From: Sedimenticola hydrogenitrophicus
GTDB taxonomy: Bacteria > Pseudomonadota > Gammaproteobacteria > Chromatiales > Chromatiaceae
Assembly: GCF_025175675.1 (NCBI RefSeq)
Contig: NZ_JANIOA010000028.1
Location: 1 to 62,093 of the forward strand
Direction: 5' to 3'
Length of the DNA stretch: 62,093 nucleotides
Part shown: positions 9,742 through 19,253 of the stretch, in pieces
How the letters are laid out: each line of letters starts with the position of its first letter
Position numbering within the stretch: position 1 is the first letter of the stretch
The notes under the pieces: model-generated
Seen by the model: only the letters and a program-made list of their open reading frames with translations
Told to the model about the DNA's origin: nothing
The model's database searches: none
Position numbers and translations under genes: made by a program

Positions 9742-9812
9742 AACCGGTTCCTTTTTAGCAGTGACGACTCGGGACCGGCCCGGGTCGCCGACCATGGGAG
9801 ATCAGGCGGAGA

Positions 9813-12428
9813 TCAGGCAGATTGTGGCGCACTCTGCCGTTCCTGGCGCACATGACGTCTAAACTGAATCAGGCCGACCAGGGCCAACAGCAGCAGAGCC
9901 GGTATGAACATCCACTGCTTGGCCGGGCGATCGGACTCCACTTCCAGGCGGACGATCTCCCAGTCAAAATCGATCCCCACACCCTGCGCCGCACTGCCGA
10001 ACATCACGTTGTCGGCAAACACCTTGAGGCCCTCCACACGCGTCTCCAGCCCGGCGCTGGCGAGGCGCTCTGCACCGCTACCGGCCGGACCCAGCGGCAG
10101 CAGGAGAGTCTTCTCCACGAACTTGCCATCCAGGGTCTCACCGGCCACCGTCATCTGCAACTTGCCGTTCTCCGGCACCGCCTCCGCTACGCGGGCTATC
10201 TCGGTGGCGGGGATAACCGTCATCGGCGCGTACAGCTCATCCCACCAGAAGCCGGGGCGGAACAGGGTGAACGCCACCAGCAGCAGGGCCAGGGATTCCC
10301 ACAGGCGACTGCGAGTCAGCCAGTAACCCTGGGTGGCGGCGGCGAACAGCAGCATGGCGATCACGGCGCTGACGATCACCAGGATCAGCTCCAGCCAGCT
10401 GCCAATGCCGATCAGCAGCAACTGGGTGTTGAAGATGAACAGGAACGGCAGGATCGCGGTGCGGATATCGTACATGAAGCCCTGGATACCGGTGCGGATC
10501 GGATCGCTCTTGGCAATGGCGGCCGCGGCAAAGGCGGCCAGCCCCACCGGCGGCGTGTCATCCGCCAGGATGCCGAAATAGAACACGAACATGTGCACCG
10601 CGATCAGCGGCACTACCAGGCCGCTGTTGGCCGCCAGGGTCACCACCACCGGCGCCATCAGGCTGGAGACCACGATGTAGTTGGCCGTGGTGGGCAGCCC
10701 CATGCCAAGCACGATACAGATGGCGGCGGTGAAGATCAGCGCCAGGATCAGGTAACCGCCGGAGATGAACTCGACAAACTCGATCATCACCTGGCCGATA
10801 CCGGTCAGGGTGATGGTACCGACCACGATGCCGGCCGCCGCGGTGGCCACGCCGATGCCGATCATGTTGCGCGCTCCCACCACCAGGCCATCGATACAGT
10901 CGACCAGACCGTGGCGGAACTCGATCCACTCCATCTCGCCGCTCTCGCCACGAAAGAAACCCACCAGCGGTCGCTGGGTGATGACGATGAAGATCATGAA
11001 CAGGGTGGCCCAGAAGGCGGCCAGACCGGGTGAGAAACGCTCCACCACCAGGCACCACATCAACACCACGATCGGCAGCAGAAAATAGAGCCCGACCTTG
11101 ACCGTCGGCCCCACCTCCGGGAGCTCCAGCACCGGATTGTCCGGATCATCCACCTCCAGTTCGGGATAGCGCGAGGCAAACTTGATCAGGGCGACATAGA
11201 CGATCATGATCAGCAACGAGACAATGTAGAAGGCCGCCTCGCCGGCGTAGGTCTTGATCCAGCCGATGCCGTAGTAGACCACCAGGCCAATGAAACAGGT
11301 GCCGGCGACGATAGCGGCAAAGGTCATCAGCTTCTGCGCCAGGGTGCTCCGGGTGCGCCTCGGCAGGCCCTGCATATTCGCCTTCAGCGCCTCCAGGTGA
11401 ACAATGTAGAACAGCGCGATATAGGAGATCACCGCCGGCAGTATGGCGTGTTTGATCACCTCGATGTAGGAGATCCCCACGTACTCGATCATCAGGAAGG
11501 CCGCCGCGCCCATCACCGGCGGGGTCAGCTGGCCATTGGTGGAACTGGCCACCTCCACCGCGCCCGCCTTGACGCCGGAAAACCCCACCCGCTTCATCAA
11601 CGGGATGGTAAAGGTGCCGGTGGTCGCCACGTTGGCGATGGAAGAACCGGAGATCAGCCCGGTGGCCGCCGAGGCGACCACCGCCGCCTTGGCCGGACCG
11701 CCCTTCATATGGCCGAGCAGGGCGAAGGCCATCTTGATGAAATAGTTGCCGGCCCCGGCCTTCTCCAGCATGGCGCCGAACAGCACGAACAGAAACACGA
11801 AACTGGTGGAGACCCCCAGTGCCACACCGAACACGCCCTCCGTGGTGAGCCACTGATGGGACATCACCTTGGACAGGCTCTGCCCTTTATGGGCGATCAC
11901 ATCCGGCATGTAGGGTCCGCCGAAGGTATAGATGAGGAAGACGATCGCCACCACCATCAGCGGCGGCCCCAGGGAGCGCCGGGTCGCCTCCAGCAGCAGC
12001 AGCATGCCGATGGAGGCGATCACCAGGTCCTGGGTGATCGGCGCACCGGAACGCCCCGACAGCGACTCGTAGAACAGGTAAATATAGGCGGCGCTGAATG
12101 CCCCCAGCACGGCAAATATCCAGTCCGCCAGGGGTATGCTCCCCCGCGGCGAGCGCTTGAATGCGGGATAGGCGGTGAACGCCAGGAACAGGGCAAACGC
12201 CAGGTGGATGGAGCGCGCCTCGGTGTTGTTGAAAACACCGAAGTTGAAAAAGAATGGCAGCGGGGACGCATACCAGAGCTGGAAAAGCGACCACGCCAGC
12301 GGCACGCCGAACAGGATCTTGCCGGGGATACCGGCGGGATGCCGCGCGCCGCTATCCACCTGGGCGACCATCGCCTGCAGTTCCAGGTCGCTGACGCTCT
12401 CCTCTCTTGTTGTCTCTTTACTCATCAT
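9813..12428 (-). CDS. TRAP transporter permease, fused small and large membrane subunits
   Basis: An inner-membrane permease of about 870 residues in which the DctQ-like (small) and DctM-like (large) parts are fused, as in TAXI-type TRAP systems. Many hydrophobic segments are visible throughout. The large domain carries family stretches such as ATGLISGSSIANVATTGT, TPPVMGAAAFLM and MGLPTTANYIVV. It should use an ion gradient to move the carboxylate captured by the binding protein encoded upstream. Tandem ATG codons at 12428 and 12425 follow GGGAG; the longer frame to 12485 has no such site. The C-terminal extension of about 130 residues after the last DctM segments contains extra membrane helices. 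Confidence 0.9.
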   Translation of the reverse strand: MMSKETTREESVSDLELQAMVAQVDSGARHPAGIPGKILFGVPLAWSLFQLWYASPLPFFFNFGVFNNTEARSIHLAFALFLAFTAYPAFKRSPRGSIPLADWIFAVLGAFSAAYIYLFYESLSGRSGAPITQDLVIASIGMLLLLEATRRSLGPPLMVVAIVFLIYTFGGPYMPDVIAHKGQSLSKVMSHQWLTTEGVFGVALGVSTSFVFLFVLFGAMLEKAGAGNYFIKMAFALLGHMKGGPAKAAVVASAATGLISGSSIANVATTGTFTIPLMKRVGFSGVKAGAVEVASSTNGQLTPPVMGAAAFLMIEYVGISYIEVIKHAILPAVISYIALFYIVHLEALKANMQGLPRRTRSTLAQKLMTFAAIVAGTCFIGLVVYYGIGWIKTYAGEAAFYIVSLLIMIVYVALIKFASRYPELEVDDPDNPVLELPEVGPTVKVGLYFLLPIVVLMWCLVVERFSPGLAAFWATLFMIFIVITQRPLVGFFRGESGEMEWIEFRHGLVDCIDGLVVGARNMIGIGVATAAAGIVVGTITLTGIGQVMIEFVEFISGGYLILALIFTAAICIVLGMGLPTTANYIVVSSLMAPVVVTLAANSGLVVPLIAVHMFVFYFGILADDTPPVGLAAFAAAAIAKSDPIRTGIQGFMYDIRTAILPFLFIFNTQLLLIGIGSWLELILVIVSAVIAMLLFAAATQGYWLTRSRLWESLALLLVAFTLFRPGFWWDELYAPMTVIPATEIARVAEAVPENGKLQMTVAGETLDGKFVEKTLLLPLGPAGSGAERLASAGLETRVEGLKVFADNVMFGSAAQGVGIDFDWEIVRLEVESDRPAKQWMFIPALLLLALVGLIQFRRHVRQERQSAPQSA

Positions 12429-12507
12429 GCTCTCCCGGTGAGATGTGCATGGATTAACCGGTGATGCCGGCATGCCGTCCACCACGCCGCGATTTCCGTC
12501 AGGTCCG

Positions 12508-12535
12508 GTTTCGCGGCAAAGCCGCTCCTACGGCA
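12508..12535. repeat. REP-like GTAGGAGCGGC hairpin
   Basis: TCGCGGCAAAGCCGCTCCTA is the reverse of the widespread GTAGGAGCGGCTTTGCCGCGA palindrome. It sits in the 233-base gap between the TAXI binding-protein gene and the permease gene, where a hairpin could lower permease expression relative to the binding protein. Confidence 0.6.
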
Positions 12536-12661
12536 GGGAACCCGGTTGGAGCTGCTTTAACTGCGATAAAAACAAATCCGCTCCCGCACTTCCCTGTGCT
12601 TCGCTGGATAAGTCCACCCCTGGACAAAACGGGCAGCCCGGGGACCGCCCCCTGTGTCGCC

Positions 12662-13642
12662 TTACATCAGGCCAGCTTCCTTATAATATTTCATCGCGCC
12701 ATCGTGGAGCGGTGCCGAGAGACCGTCCTTCACCATCTCCTCCTTTTTCAACACCTCGAAGGCGGGGTGCAGCTTGCGGAAATCCTCGAAATTCTCAAAC
12801 ACCGCCTTCACCACCTGGTAGATGGTGTCCGCCGGGGTATTGCTGGATGAGACAAAGGTGGCACCCACACCGAAGGTCTGGACATCCTCGTCATTGCCGC
12901 GATACATGCCGCCCGGGATGGTAGCCATCCGGTAGTACGCATTCTCCGAGACCAGCTTCTCCACTTCCGGACCGGTAACCGATACCAGCACGGTGTCGCA
13001 GGTGGTGGTCGCCTCCTTGATGGAGCCGGAGGGGTGGCCGACGGTAAAGACCATGGCGTCGATCTTGTTGTCACACAGCGCCTTGGACTGCTCGGCCGAC
13101 TTCAGCTCCGAGGCCAGGGAGAAATCGTCCTTGGTCCAGCCCAGCGCCGCCATCAACACCTCCATGGTGCCGCGCTGACCGGATCCGGGATTGCCGATAT
13201 TGACCCGCTTGCCCTTCAGGTCGGTAAAGGTTTTGATGCCGGAGTCGGCACGTGCCACCACGGTGAAGGGCTCCGGGTGCACCGAGAACACGGCACGCAG
13301 CTCCTTGTTGGGACCGGCCTCCTCGAACTGGCTGGTACCGTTAAAGGCGTGATGCTGCCAGTCCGACTGGACCACGCCCATGTCCAGCTCGCCGGCGCGG
13401 ATGGTGTTCAGGTTATAGATTGAACCGCCGGTCGACTCCACGGAACAGCGGATGCCGTGCTCCTTGCGGTTCTTGTTGACCAGGCGGCAGATGGCGCCGC
13501 CGGTAGGATAATAGACACCGGTGACACCGCCGGTGCCGATGGTGATAAATGACTGCGCCTGGGCGGTGGTGGCCGCGCCCAGTGTCAGACTGGCTGCCAG
13601 ACCGGCCAGCAGTCCAAGGGTAGTTAATTTTTTCTTCAACAT
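12662..13642 (-). CDS. TAXI-family TRAP transporter solute-binding protein
   Basis: A 326-residue periplasmic binding protein with a clear signal peptide ending in TTAQAQS. The mature start, [26 protein letters not shown], is the signature of TAXI-type proteins, known for glutamate and other carboxylates. It should deliver a ligand to the fused permease encoded next. AGGAGG precedes the ATG. The 233-base gap to the permease holds a REP-like hairpin. The ligand is not predictable, but the upstream CoA-ligase and crotonase genes imply a carboxylic acid. Confidence 0.92.
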   Translation of the reverse strand: MLKKKLTTLGLLAGLAASLTLGAATTAQAQSFITIGTGGVTGVYYPTGGAICRLVNKNRKEHGIRCSVESTGGSIYNLNTIRAGELDMGVVQSDWQHHAFNGTSQFEEAGPNKELRAVFSVHPEPFTVVARADSGIKTFTDLKGKRVNIGNPGSGQRGTMEVLMAALGWTKDDFSLASELKSAEQSKALCDNKIDAMVFTVGHPSGSIKEATTTCDTVLVSVTGPEVEKLVSENAYYRMATIPGGMYRGNDEDVQTFGVGATFVSSSNTPADTIYQVVKAVFENFEDFRKLHPAFEVLKKEEMVKDGLSAPLHDGAMKYYKEAGLM

Positions 13643-13834
13643 AATGAATCCTCCTTAAATGAACAGTCTCGTTTTCCTACTCTCGTTCTCCGCGGGCTGA
13701 CCCGCAGAATGTGCATACAATCCTCTCCCCGGCGACAGGAAAAGGGTCCTACCTCAGGGCCACGTCATCTAAACACGCAACGGCTAGTGAGAGAGGAACT
13801 GCCTGCTCGGCGTTAGATGACATCATCCTGGCTC

Positions 13835-14650
13835 CTACCTTCCCTTGAATTCCGGATCACGTTTTTCGATAAACGCATTGACCGCCTCCAACTGGTCCTC
13901 GGTGTTGTGACAGATCCCCTGAAACAGGGCGCAGCTGTCGAGAAAGTCGGGCAGCTCCTGACGCTGTGCCAGCTTCATCAGGCGCTTGGTGTAGCGCAGC
14001 GCCTGGGGTGGTTTGGCGGCAAACTCGGCCGCCAGCTGCCGCGCCCTGGGCAGCAATGCCTCTGGCGGTTCCACCGCCAGCAGGATGCCCATCTCCAACG
14101 CCTCTTGGGCATCGATCACCCGGCCGCTGAAGGTGAGTTCCGCCGCCCGCTGGTAGCCGATCGACCGTTGCAGGAACCAGGCTCCGCCGTCACCCGGGAT
14201 GATGCCCAGGTTGACGAAGGTCTCGCCCATCCTGGCACTGTCCGAGGCGATACGGATATCGCACATGCAGGCGAGGTCGAAACCGGCCCCGATAGCCGCG
14301 CCGTTGATGGCGGCGATCAACGGCACCTCCGCCTTGTGCAGCGCCAGCGGGATGCGCTGGATACCCTCGCGGTATTTCTGCTGCACGCTGTGCACGTCGC
14401 CGCCGAAATCGCCGCGGCGGTTTTGCATATCCTTGATATTGCCGCCGGCCGAGAAGGCGCGCCCGGCGCCGGTGAGGATCAGCACCGAGACCTGCGGGGT
14501 ACGGTTGATCCAGTGAATGGTGGTTTCGATATCATCGATCAGGGCGGTGCCGGTCAGGGCGTTGCGCACGTCGTCGCGATTCAGGGTCAGGGTGGCAACC
14601 CGCTCCTGCAGCTGCAGCTGCGCATCGACCAGTTTCGGGATGCCGCTCAT
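13835..14650 (-). CDS. Enoyl-CoA hydratase/isomerase family protein (crotonase fold)
   Basis: A 271-residue crotonase. The two oxyanion-hole segments are AGRAFSAGGNIKDM and NGAAIGAGFDLACMCDI. The catalytic region reads GETFVNLGIIPGDGG, so an acidic residue is present but the second site is Asp-like rather than the usual Glu. AGGAGG precedes the ATG at 14650, which overlaps the synthetase stop by four bases, so the two genes are translationally coupled. It should act on the CoA thioester made by the neighbouring synthetase. Hydratase, isomerase and lyase activities cannot be told apart from sequence. Confidence 0.88.
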   Translation of the reverse strand: MSGIPKLVDAQLQLQERVATLTLNRDDVRNALTGTALIDDIETTIHWINRTPQVSVLILTGAGRAFSAGGNIKDMQNRRGDFGGDVHSVQQKYREGIQRIPLALHKAEVPLIAAINGAAIGAGFDLACMCDIRIASDSARMGETFVNLGIIPGDGGAWFLQRSIGYQRAAELTFSGRVIDAQEALEMGILLAVEPPEALLPRARQLAAEFAAKPPQALRYTKRLMKLAQRQELPDFLDSCALFQGICHNTEDQLEAVNAFIEKRDPEFKGR

Positions 14651-16815
14651 GCCGCCTCCTGTAGTGGTTTGAGGATGATGCGCGCATCCAGAACACAGTA
14701 ATCCGTCGCCCGTGCCAGCACCGGATTGAGATCCAGCTCGCTGATCTCGGGATGATTCACACACAGGTCCGATACCGCCAGCATCAGCGAGACCAGCGCC
14801 TGCCGGTCGATGGGCTCACCGCCCCTTATGCCGTCGAGAACCTTGCTGCCGTGGATCTCCTCCAGCATCTCCAGGGCATCGGCCAGGCGTAACGGCAGGG
14901 TGCGGAACACCACATCCTTCAGCACCTCGACAAACACCCCGCCGAGACCGAACATCATTACCGGGCCGTACTGCGGATCCCGGGTGACGCCGATGATCAC
15001 CTCCACGCCGGGCGCCGCCATCGGCGTCAGCAGCACCCCCTCGATGCGGGCCTCCGGCCGGTAGCACAGGGCGTTGGCCAGGATCTGGTGATAGGCCTGG
15101 GGAAAATCCTCCGGAGTCAGGTTGAGGCGGACACCCCCGGCGTCGCTCTTGTGCAGGATGTCCCGGGAGACCAGCTTCATGACATAACGCCGCTCCAGCG
15201 CGACCGCGTCGAGGGAACCGAATCCGTGCTCGTCCCGGATCAGCCAGGGCCGCACCACCTCCGCCCCATAGGCGGCAAGCGCCTCCAGGGCCTCGTGCTC
15301 GTAGAGGCTGCCACGGCCACTGTGCAGCACCTTGTAGATCATTTCCGAGACCGCTACCGAGGGATCGCCCTGCCCCCGCTGGTCCGGGCTGGAGAGGCGC
15401 TTCTTCGCCTCGCTGTAATCGACCACGGCAGCCAGGCAGCGGGTGGCTTCGTCGATGGAGCTGAACAGCGGGATAGCACCGTGCTCCAGGTAGCGTAGCG
15501 GTTCGGGCTTCAAGGGCCGGTAGAGACTCTGCAACAGCAACGGCTTGTCGAACCGGTTCGGCAACCGGACCAGGCGCTCGGCGCACTGCTGCTCATCCTC
15601 GGCCAACGCCTCGGAGAAGCGCAGGGCATAGCCGCCGAACAGGCCGACAATCAACAGGGCGTCGATCCCGTCGTCGCCCAGCAACACCTCGGCACAGTCG
15701 GCAAACAGCTGCGGATGGTTGTCGGTGCCGCCGGCCACGTCCACCGGGTTGTTGTAGGCGGCGGCCGGCGGCAGCAGACTCTTCAGTCGTTCCCGGGTAG
15801 GCTCGGCCAGGCGCGGCACCGAAAGACCGAGCTGATGCAGGGCGTCCGCGGCGATGGTGGCGTGTCCCCCGCCATCGGCCAGGATGGCGACCCGCTTGCC
15901 CTTGAGCGGTAGCCGTTCGGCGATCGCCGCCAGGGTGGTGGCCATCGGCAGGATCTCGTCGGCACGCTCCGCCAGCACCACCCCGGCCTGGCGCATCACC
16001 CCTTTGGCCAGCGCATAGCTGCCGGCCAGGGCGCCGGTATGGGAGCGCGCCGCCTGCTGGCCGACCGCGCAGCGCCCGGATTTGTAGATCACCAGCGGTT
16101 TCTCCAGACAGACCCGGGCGGCGGCCTGCAGAAAGGCCCGGCCCTGCTTCAGCCCCTCCACATAGCCGACGATCACCCGGGTGTCGGGGTCGGCGGCGAA
16201 GTAGTCCAGGTATTCGTGGAACTGCACATCGGCCTCGTTGCCCACCCCGACATAGGTGGAGAAACCCAGCGCGGCGTGCTGCCCACCCTCGGTCACCAGC
16301 GACAGCGCCATGTTGCCGGACTGGGAGAGCAGGCCGACGGAGCCGGCCCGCAGATCGCGATAGCCCACCAAATTGGCGCCACAGTGGGTGTTGAACATGC
16401 CCGAGGTGTTGGGGCCGATGATCCGCAGCCCGCTCTCGCGCGCCGCCCGCACCATCTCCTGCTCCAGCGCCTGGCCCGTCTCCCCGGTCTCGGAGAAGCC
16501 GGTGGCCAGCACCACCGCGCCGCGGATGCCCTTGCTGCCGCAGCGGCGGATCAGTTCGGGCAGGGTGTGGGCACCGGTGCAGATCAGCGCCAGGTCCGGC
16601 GCTTCCGGCAGCACCTCAACCGTGGCATAACAGGTCAGCCCCAGTACCTCGGTCTCGTGCGGATGGATCGGGTAGATGGCCCCCTGAAACTGGCTCTGTT
16701 GCAGGTAGCGGATCGCCAGATTGCCCCGCTTCCCCGGATCACGGGAGGCGCCCACCACGGCAATCGAGCGGGGGGCGAGAATCCGTTGCAACGGGTTGTT
16801 CATGGACCGGTCCAT
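14647..16815 (-). CDS. NDP-forming acyl-CoA synthetase (acetate-CoA ligase family)
   Basis: A 722-residue single-chain enzyme with alpha and beta parts fused. In order it has a CoA-binding Rossmann domain (RSIAVVGASRDPGKRGN, about residues 16-32), succinyl-CoA-ligase-like domains with the SHTGALAGSYAL segment carrying the likely phospho-histidine, and a C-terminal ATP-grasp domain from about residue 490. It forms acyl-CoA from a free acid with release of ADP and phosphate. The ATG at 16815 is two bases below the last base of the upstream crotonase gene, and its stop overlaps the next crotonase by four bases. Related ligases include feruloyl-CoA synthetases, but the substrate here is open. Confidence 0.9.
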   Translation of the reverse strand: MDRSMNNPLQRILAPRSIAVVGASRDPGKRGNLAIRYLQQSQFQGAIYPIHPHETEVLGLTCYATVEVLPEAPDLALICTGAHTLPELIRRCGSKGIRGAVVLATGFSETGETGQALEQEMVRAARESGLRIIGPNTSGMFNTHCGANLVGYRDLRAGSVGLLSQSGNMALSLVTEGGQHAALGFSTYVGVGNEADVQFHEYLDYFAADPDTRVIVGYVEGLKQGRAFLQAAARVCLEKPLVIYKSGRCAVGQQAARSHTGALAGSYALAKGVMRQAGVVLAERADEILPMATTLAAIAERLPLKGKRVAILADGGGHATIAADALHQLGLSVPRLAEPTRERLKSLLPPAAAYNNPVDVAGGTDNHPQLFADCAEVLLGDDGIDALLIVGLFGGYALRFSEALAEDEQQCAERLVRLPNRFDKPLLLQSLYRPLKPEPLRYLEHGAIPLFSSIDEATRCLAAVVDYSEAKKRLSSPDQRGQGDPSVAVSEMIYKVLHSGRGSLYEHEALEALAAYGAEVVRPWLIRDEHGFGSLDAVALERRYVMKLVSRDILHKSDAGGVRLNLTPEDFPQAYHQILANALCYRPEARIEGVLLTPMAAPGVEVIIGVTRDPQYGPVMMFGLGGVFVEVLKDVVFRTLPLRLADALEMLEEIHGSKVLDGIRGGEPIDRQALVSLMLAVSDLCVNHPEISELDLNPVLARATDYCVLDARIILKPLQEAA

Positions 16816-16816
16816 T

Positions 16817-17620
16817 TCAATGTCCCTCGAAACGGGGGTTGCGTTTGTCGCGGAACGCGTCCACCCCCTCCTGCCAGTCCCGGGTGGTAGCGCAGAAGGT
16901 CATGCCCTCCAGCTCCGCCTGCAGCGCGGCCTCGAAGCCCTGCTCCGCCGCGCCATTGAGCTGGCGCTTGGCCAGCTGCATGGAGAGCGGCGCGCCACGC
17001 GCCAGCTGCTGGCAGAAGGCCCGCACCTGCGTCTCGAACGCGTCATCCGCGAAGCAGCGATTGGCCAGGCCGATGCGCAGCGCCTCAGCACCATCGATCT
17101 TCTCCCCCAGGAACACCAGCTCGCGCGCCTTGGCCAGCCCGACCAGGCGCGGCAGGGTGTGGGTCACGCCGCCGCCGAGGAAGGTGCCGATACTGATCTC
17201 CGGCAGGCCGATGCGGGCGGAGGCCTTCATCAGGATGAAGTCAGAGGCGATAGCCATCTCGGCACCGGCCCCCAGGGCGTAGCCGTTGACCGCCGCCACC
17301 ACCGGTTTGGCGGCCTCGCGGATGGCCCGGCACACCTGCTGCTCCGCGTTCAGGTACTGACGGTGCTGATAGGGGCTGCGGGTGGCCGCGCCGTGGGCCT
17401 TCATGTCGGCCCCGACACAGAAGGCGCGCCCCGCGCCGGTGAGCAGGATCACGCGGATCTCCGGCATCTGTTCCAGCCGCTGCAACTGCTGCAGCAGCTC
17501 GGCATAGAGCACGTCGTTGACCGCGTTCAGCCGCTCGGGACGGTTGAGGCGCAGCTCGCCGATGCCGTCGTCACAGGTCACTATCAAATTTTCAGGCGAA
17601 TTTTCAGTTTGTCTGTTCAT
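16817..17620 (-). CDS. Enoyl-CoA hydratase/isomerase family protein
   Basis: A 267-residue crotonase distinct from the one at 13835-14650. Oxyanion-hole segments are AGRAFCVGADMKAH and NGYALGAGAEMAIASD. The glutamate in GLPEISIGTFLGGG is in the usual first catalytic position. The ATG overlaps the regulator stop by four bases (ATGA), and its own stop is directly followed by the synthetase start, so regulator, crotonase, synthetase and second crotonase read as one tightly packed operon. Two different crotonases around a single CoA ligase suggest two successive steps on the same acyl chain. Confidence 0.88.
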   Translation of the reverse strand: MNRQTENSPENLIVTCDDGIGELRLNRPERLNAVNDVLYAELLQQLQRLEQMPEIRVILLTGAGRAFCVGADMKAHGAATRSPYQHRQYLNAEQQVCRAIREAAKPVVAAVNGYALGAGAEMAIASDFILMKASARIGLPEISIGTFLGGGVTHTLPRLVGLAKARELVFLGEKIDGAEALRIGLANRCFADDAFETQVRAFCQQLARGAPLSMQLAKRQLNGAAEQGFEAALQAELEGMTFCATTRDWQEGVDAFRDKRNPRFEGH

Positions 17621-18570
17621 ATCTCGAATTGCATCTTGCCAATCAGTTTTTCATAACGCATGAGTGAATCCAGCGCCTTGTCGCCGAGGCGTCGCGCCAG
17701 CAGCGAGAGCAGCACCTCGACCAGCACCAGGGAGGCACTCATACTGTTGCTGAAGAACGAGCCGGTGGTGGGCGAGATCAGGGTGTAGCGGGCCGTGGCC
17801 GCCAGCGGCGAGGCGTGGTTGTCGGTGATGGTCACCACCTCGATCCCCTGCTCGCGGGCGATCCGCGAGGCGCTGACCGTACTGCGGGTATAGGGGGCAC
17901 AGCCGATGGTGAACAGCAGGTCTCCCGGCTCCAGCTGCGCCAGCCCATGGACAATGCCGTGCTCGGCAATGCTCAGCACCGAGACATTGTTGCGGATCAG
18001 GCCCAGGCCGTAGGAGAGGTAGTTGGCGATTGGATAGGACTGGCGTAACCCGTGGGTGCGGATGCGCGGGGAGCGGATCAGCAGCTCCACCACCCCGTCC
18101 AGGGTTTCGGTCTTCAGGTTATCCAGCATGCTGGCGATATTGTTGGTCTCCTCGTTGGCGATCTGGGTCGCCAGATGTAGCCCCTCGTGCCGGCTCTGCT
18201 CCTGCTGAAACAGCTGCCCCGCCCGGCGGCTGTAGAAATTTTCCGTACCGGCGGTGTAGTCGCGAAACACCTTCTGCAGCTCGGCAAAGCCCTTGTAGCC
18301 GAGGGATTTGGCCAGCCGGGTCAGGGTGGAGGGATTGACATCGAAGGTCTTCGCCAGGTGCGATATGGAGGAGATGGCCGACTGTTTGGGGTAGGTGACC
18401 ATCCCGTCCAGCACATCCAGCGCCCGCTTGCCGACCTTCAGCTCGGCGGTGCCCGACTTCAGGTCGGCCAACAGTCTGGAGAGCTGCTCAAGGGATCGCG
18501 GCCCGTTTACACTCTCCATGTCAGTGGCGTCTTGTCGCTGCCTGTCCATAATCTCAGGGGTGTCCGGCAT
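17617..18570 (-). CDS. MurR/RpiR-family transcriptional regulator with SIS domain
   Basis: About 317 residues from the ATG at 18570. An N-terminal HTH (SSISHLAKTFDVNPSTLTRLAKSLGYKGFAEL) is followed by a SIS sugar-phosphate-type domain (IRTHGLRQSYPIANYLSYGLG to the C-terminus). RpiR proteins commonly control sugar catabolism, but some regulate carboxylate or amino-acid use. It is the first gene of the CoA-activation operon and probably controls it. The start is uncertain: the frame continues to a TTG at 18621, and ATG codons at 18549 and 18519 are also possible. None has a strong ribosome-binding site. Confidence 0.85.
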   Translation of the reverse strand: MPDTPEIMDRQRQDATDMESVNGPRSLEQLSRLLADLKSGTAELKVGKRALDVLDGMVTYPKQSAISSISHLAKTFDVNPSTLTRLAKSLGYKGFAELQKVFRDYTAGTENFYSRRAGQLFQQEQSRHEGLHLATQIANEETNNIASMLDNLKTETLDGVVELLIRSPRIRTHGLRQSYPIANYLSYGLGLIRNNVSVLSIAEHGIVHGLAQLEPGDLLFTIGCAPYTRSTVSASRIAREQGIEVVTITDNHASPLAATARYTLISPTTGSFFSNSMSASLVLVEVLLSLLARRLGDKALDSLMRYEKLIGKMQFEI

Positions 18571-18726
18571 CGGATAGGGTGAAGTGCCAGAAAGAATAGG
18601 CAGCGGCCGGGGTAAATGCAATTATTTTTTGCTTTTATGATCTATTTACGCAAATTTTATGTGCTTTATTGCAGAACCGCAGGCCTGTCCCTCTCGATGG
18701 GCCGGGGTAACCCGACCCGCCAAATC

Positions 18727-18801
18727 GTAGGGGCAGGCCCCCGTGCCTGCCTGGTTCACGGACGCCCGGGAAGGGCGGGCGACCACGGGGGGTTGCCCCT
18801 A
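18727..18801. repeat. GTAGGGGCAGGC palindromic intergenic repeat
   Basis: GTAGGGGCAGGCCCCCGTG on the left and CCACGGGGGGTTGCCCCTAC on the right enclose CGCCCGGGAAGGGCGGGCG, giving a long hairpin. It lies upstream of the RpiR gene in an interval of about 400 bases that contains no supported gene. Confidence 0.7.
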
Positions 18802-18970
18802 CGCCGGGTCCGCACCCTGGCCGGTTCCGTCTTCTATCCCACTCGCGAACCTGCGCGGCAGGCCGGCTTAACGATCGACAGCAACCCCGTTTCAACCCGG
18901 TGGTATATAGTCCCGATATTGGCCCGGATTGGTATCCGTGCTCCATCCAACACAACAGGCGAGAAACGGC

Positions 18971-19174
18971 ATGAATATCGAGCGGGCAAGAGAGCTGATA
19001 CAAGTGCAGCTGCAGTTCGGCAGCGGCTACAACCGCCATGCGGTTCGCATGATCCTGGGCGAGGTACAGCGTAGCCAGGGCCGGCCGGCGGTGGATGGAC
19101 TGATCCGGGAGTTGGCGCTGGAAGAGCACTTCGGACTCAAGCCCGGCAGCGATTTCAGTGGGGTCGGAACCTAA
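18971..19174 (+). CDS. Small conserved-looking hypothetical protein (67 aa)
   Basis: A short soluble protein beginning MNIERARELIQVQLQFGSGY and ending GLKPGSDFSGVGT. It has no signal peptide, membrane segment or metal motif that I can see. The composition, an amphipathic first helix and a compact C-terminal GLKPG turn, look like a genuine small protein, and I have the impression of a conserved family without a known role. The ATG at 18971 has only a weak GGCGAG upstream. It stands alone, with repeats on both sides. Confidence 0.6.
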   Translation: MNIERARELIQVQLQFGSGYNRHAVRMILGEVQRSQGRPAVDGLIRELALEEHFGLKPGSDFSGVGT

Positions 19175-19178
19175 AATA

Positions 19179-19241
19179 ATGAGGCCGTCGCGGCTACGCC
19201 GCCAATCGGACCTAGGGCGGGCCTCCTACAGGACGGGCAGC
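19179..19241. repeat. REP-like GCGGGCCTCCTACAG repeat
   Basis: GAGGCCGTCGCGGCTACGCC and GGGCGGGCCTCCTACAGG form an imperfect palindrome of the GTAGGAGGCCCGCC type that also forms the core of the 180-bp repeats. It sits between two convergent small genes. Confidence 0.55.
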
Positions 19242-19253
19242 TCACCGGGCGGG

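Noticed and set aside
13764-13821. GTCATCTAA/TTAGATGAC inverted repeat between the TAXI and crotonase genes
   Set aside because: Arms of nine bases with a 40-base spacer are too weak to name as a site.
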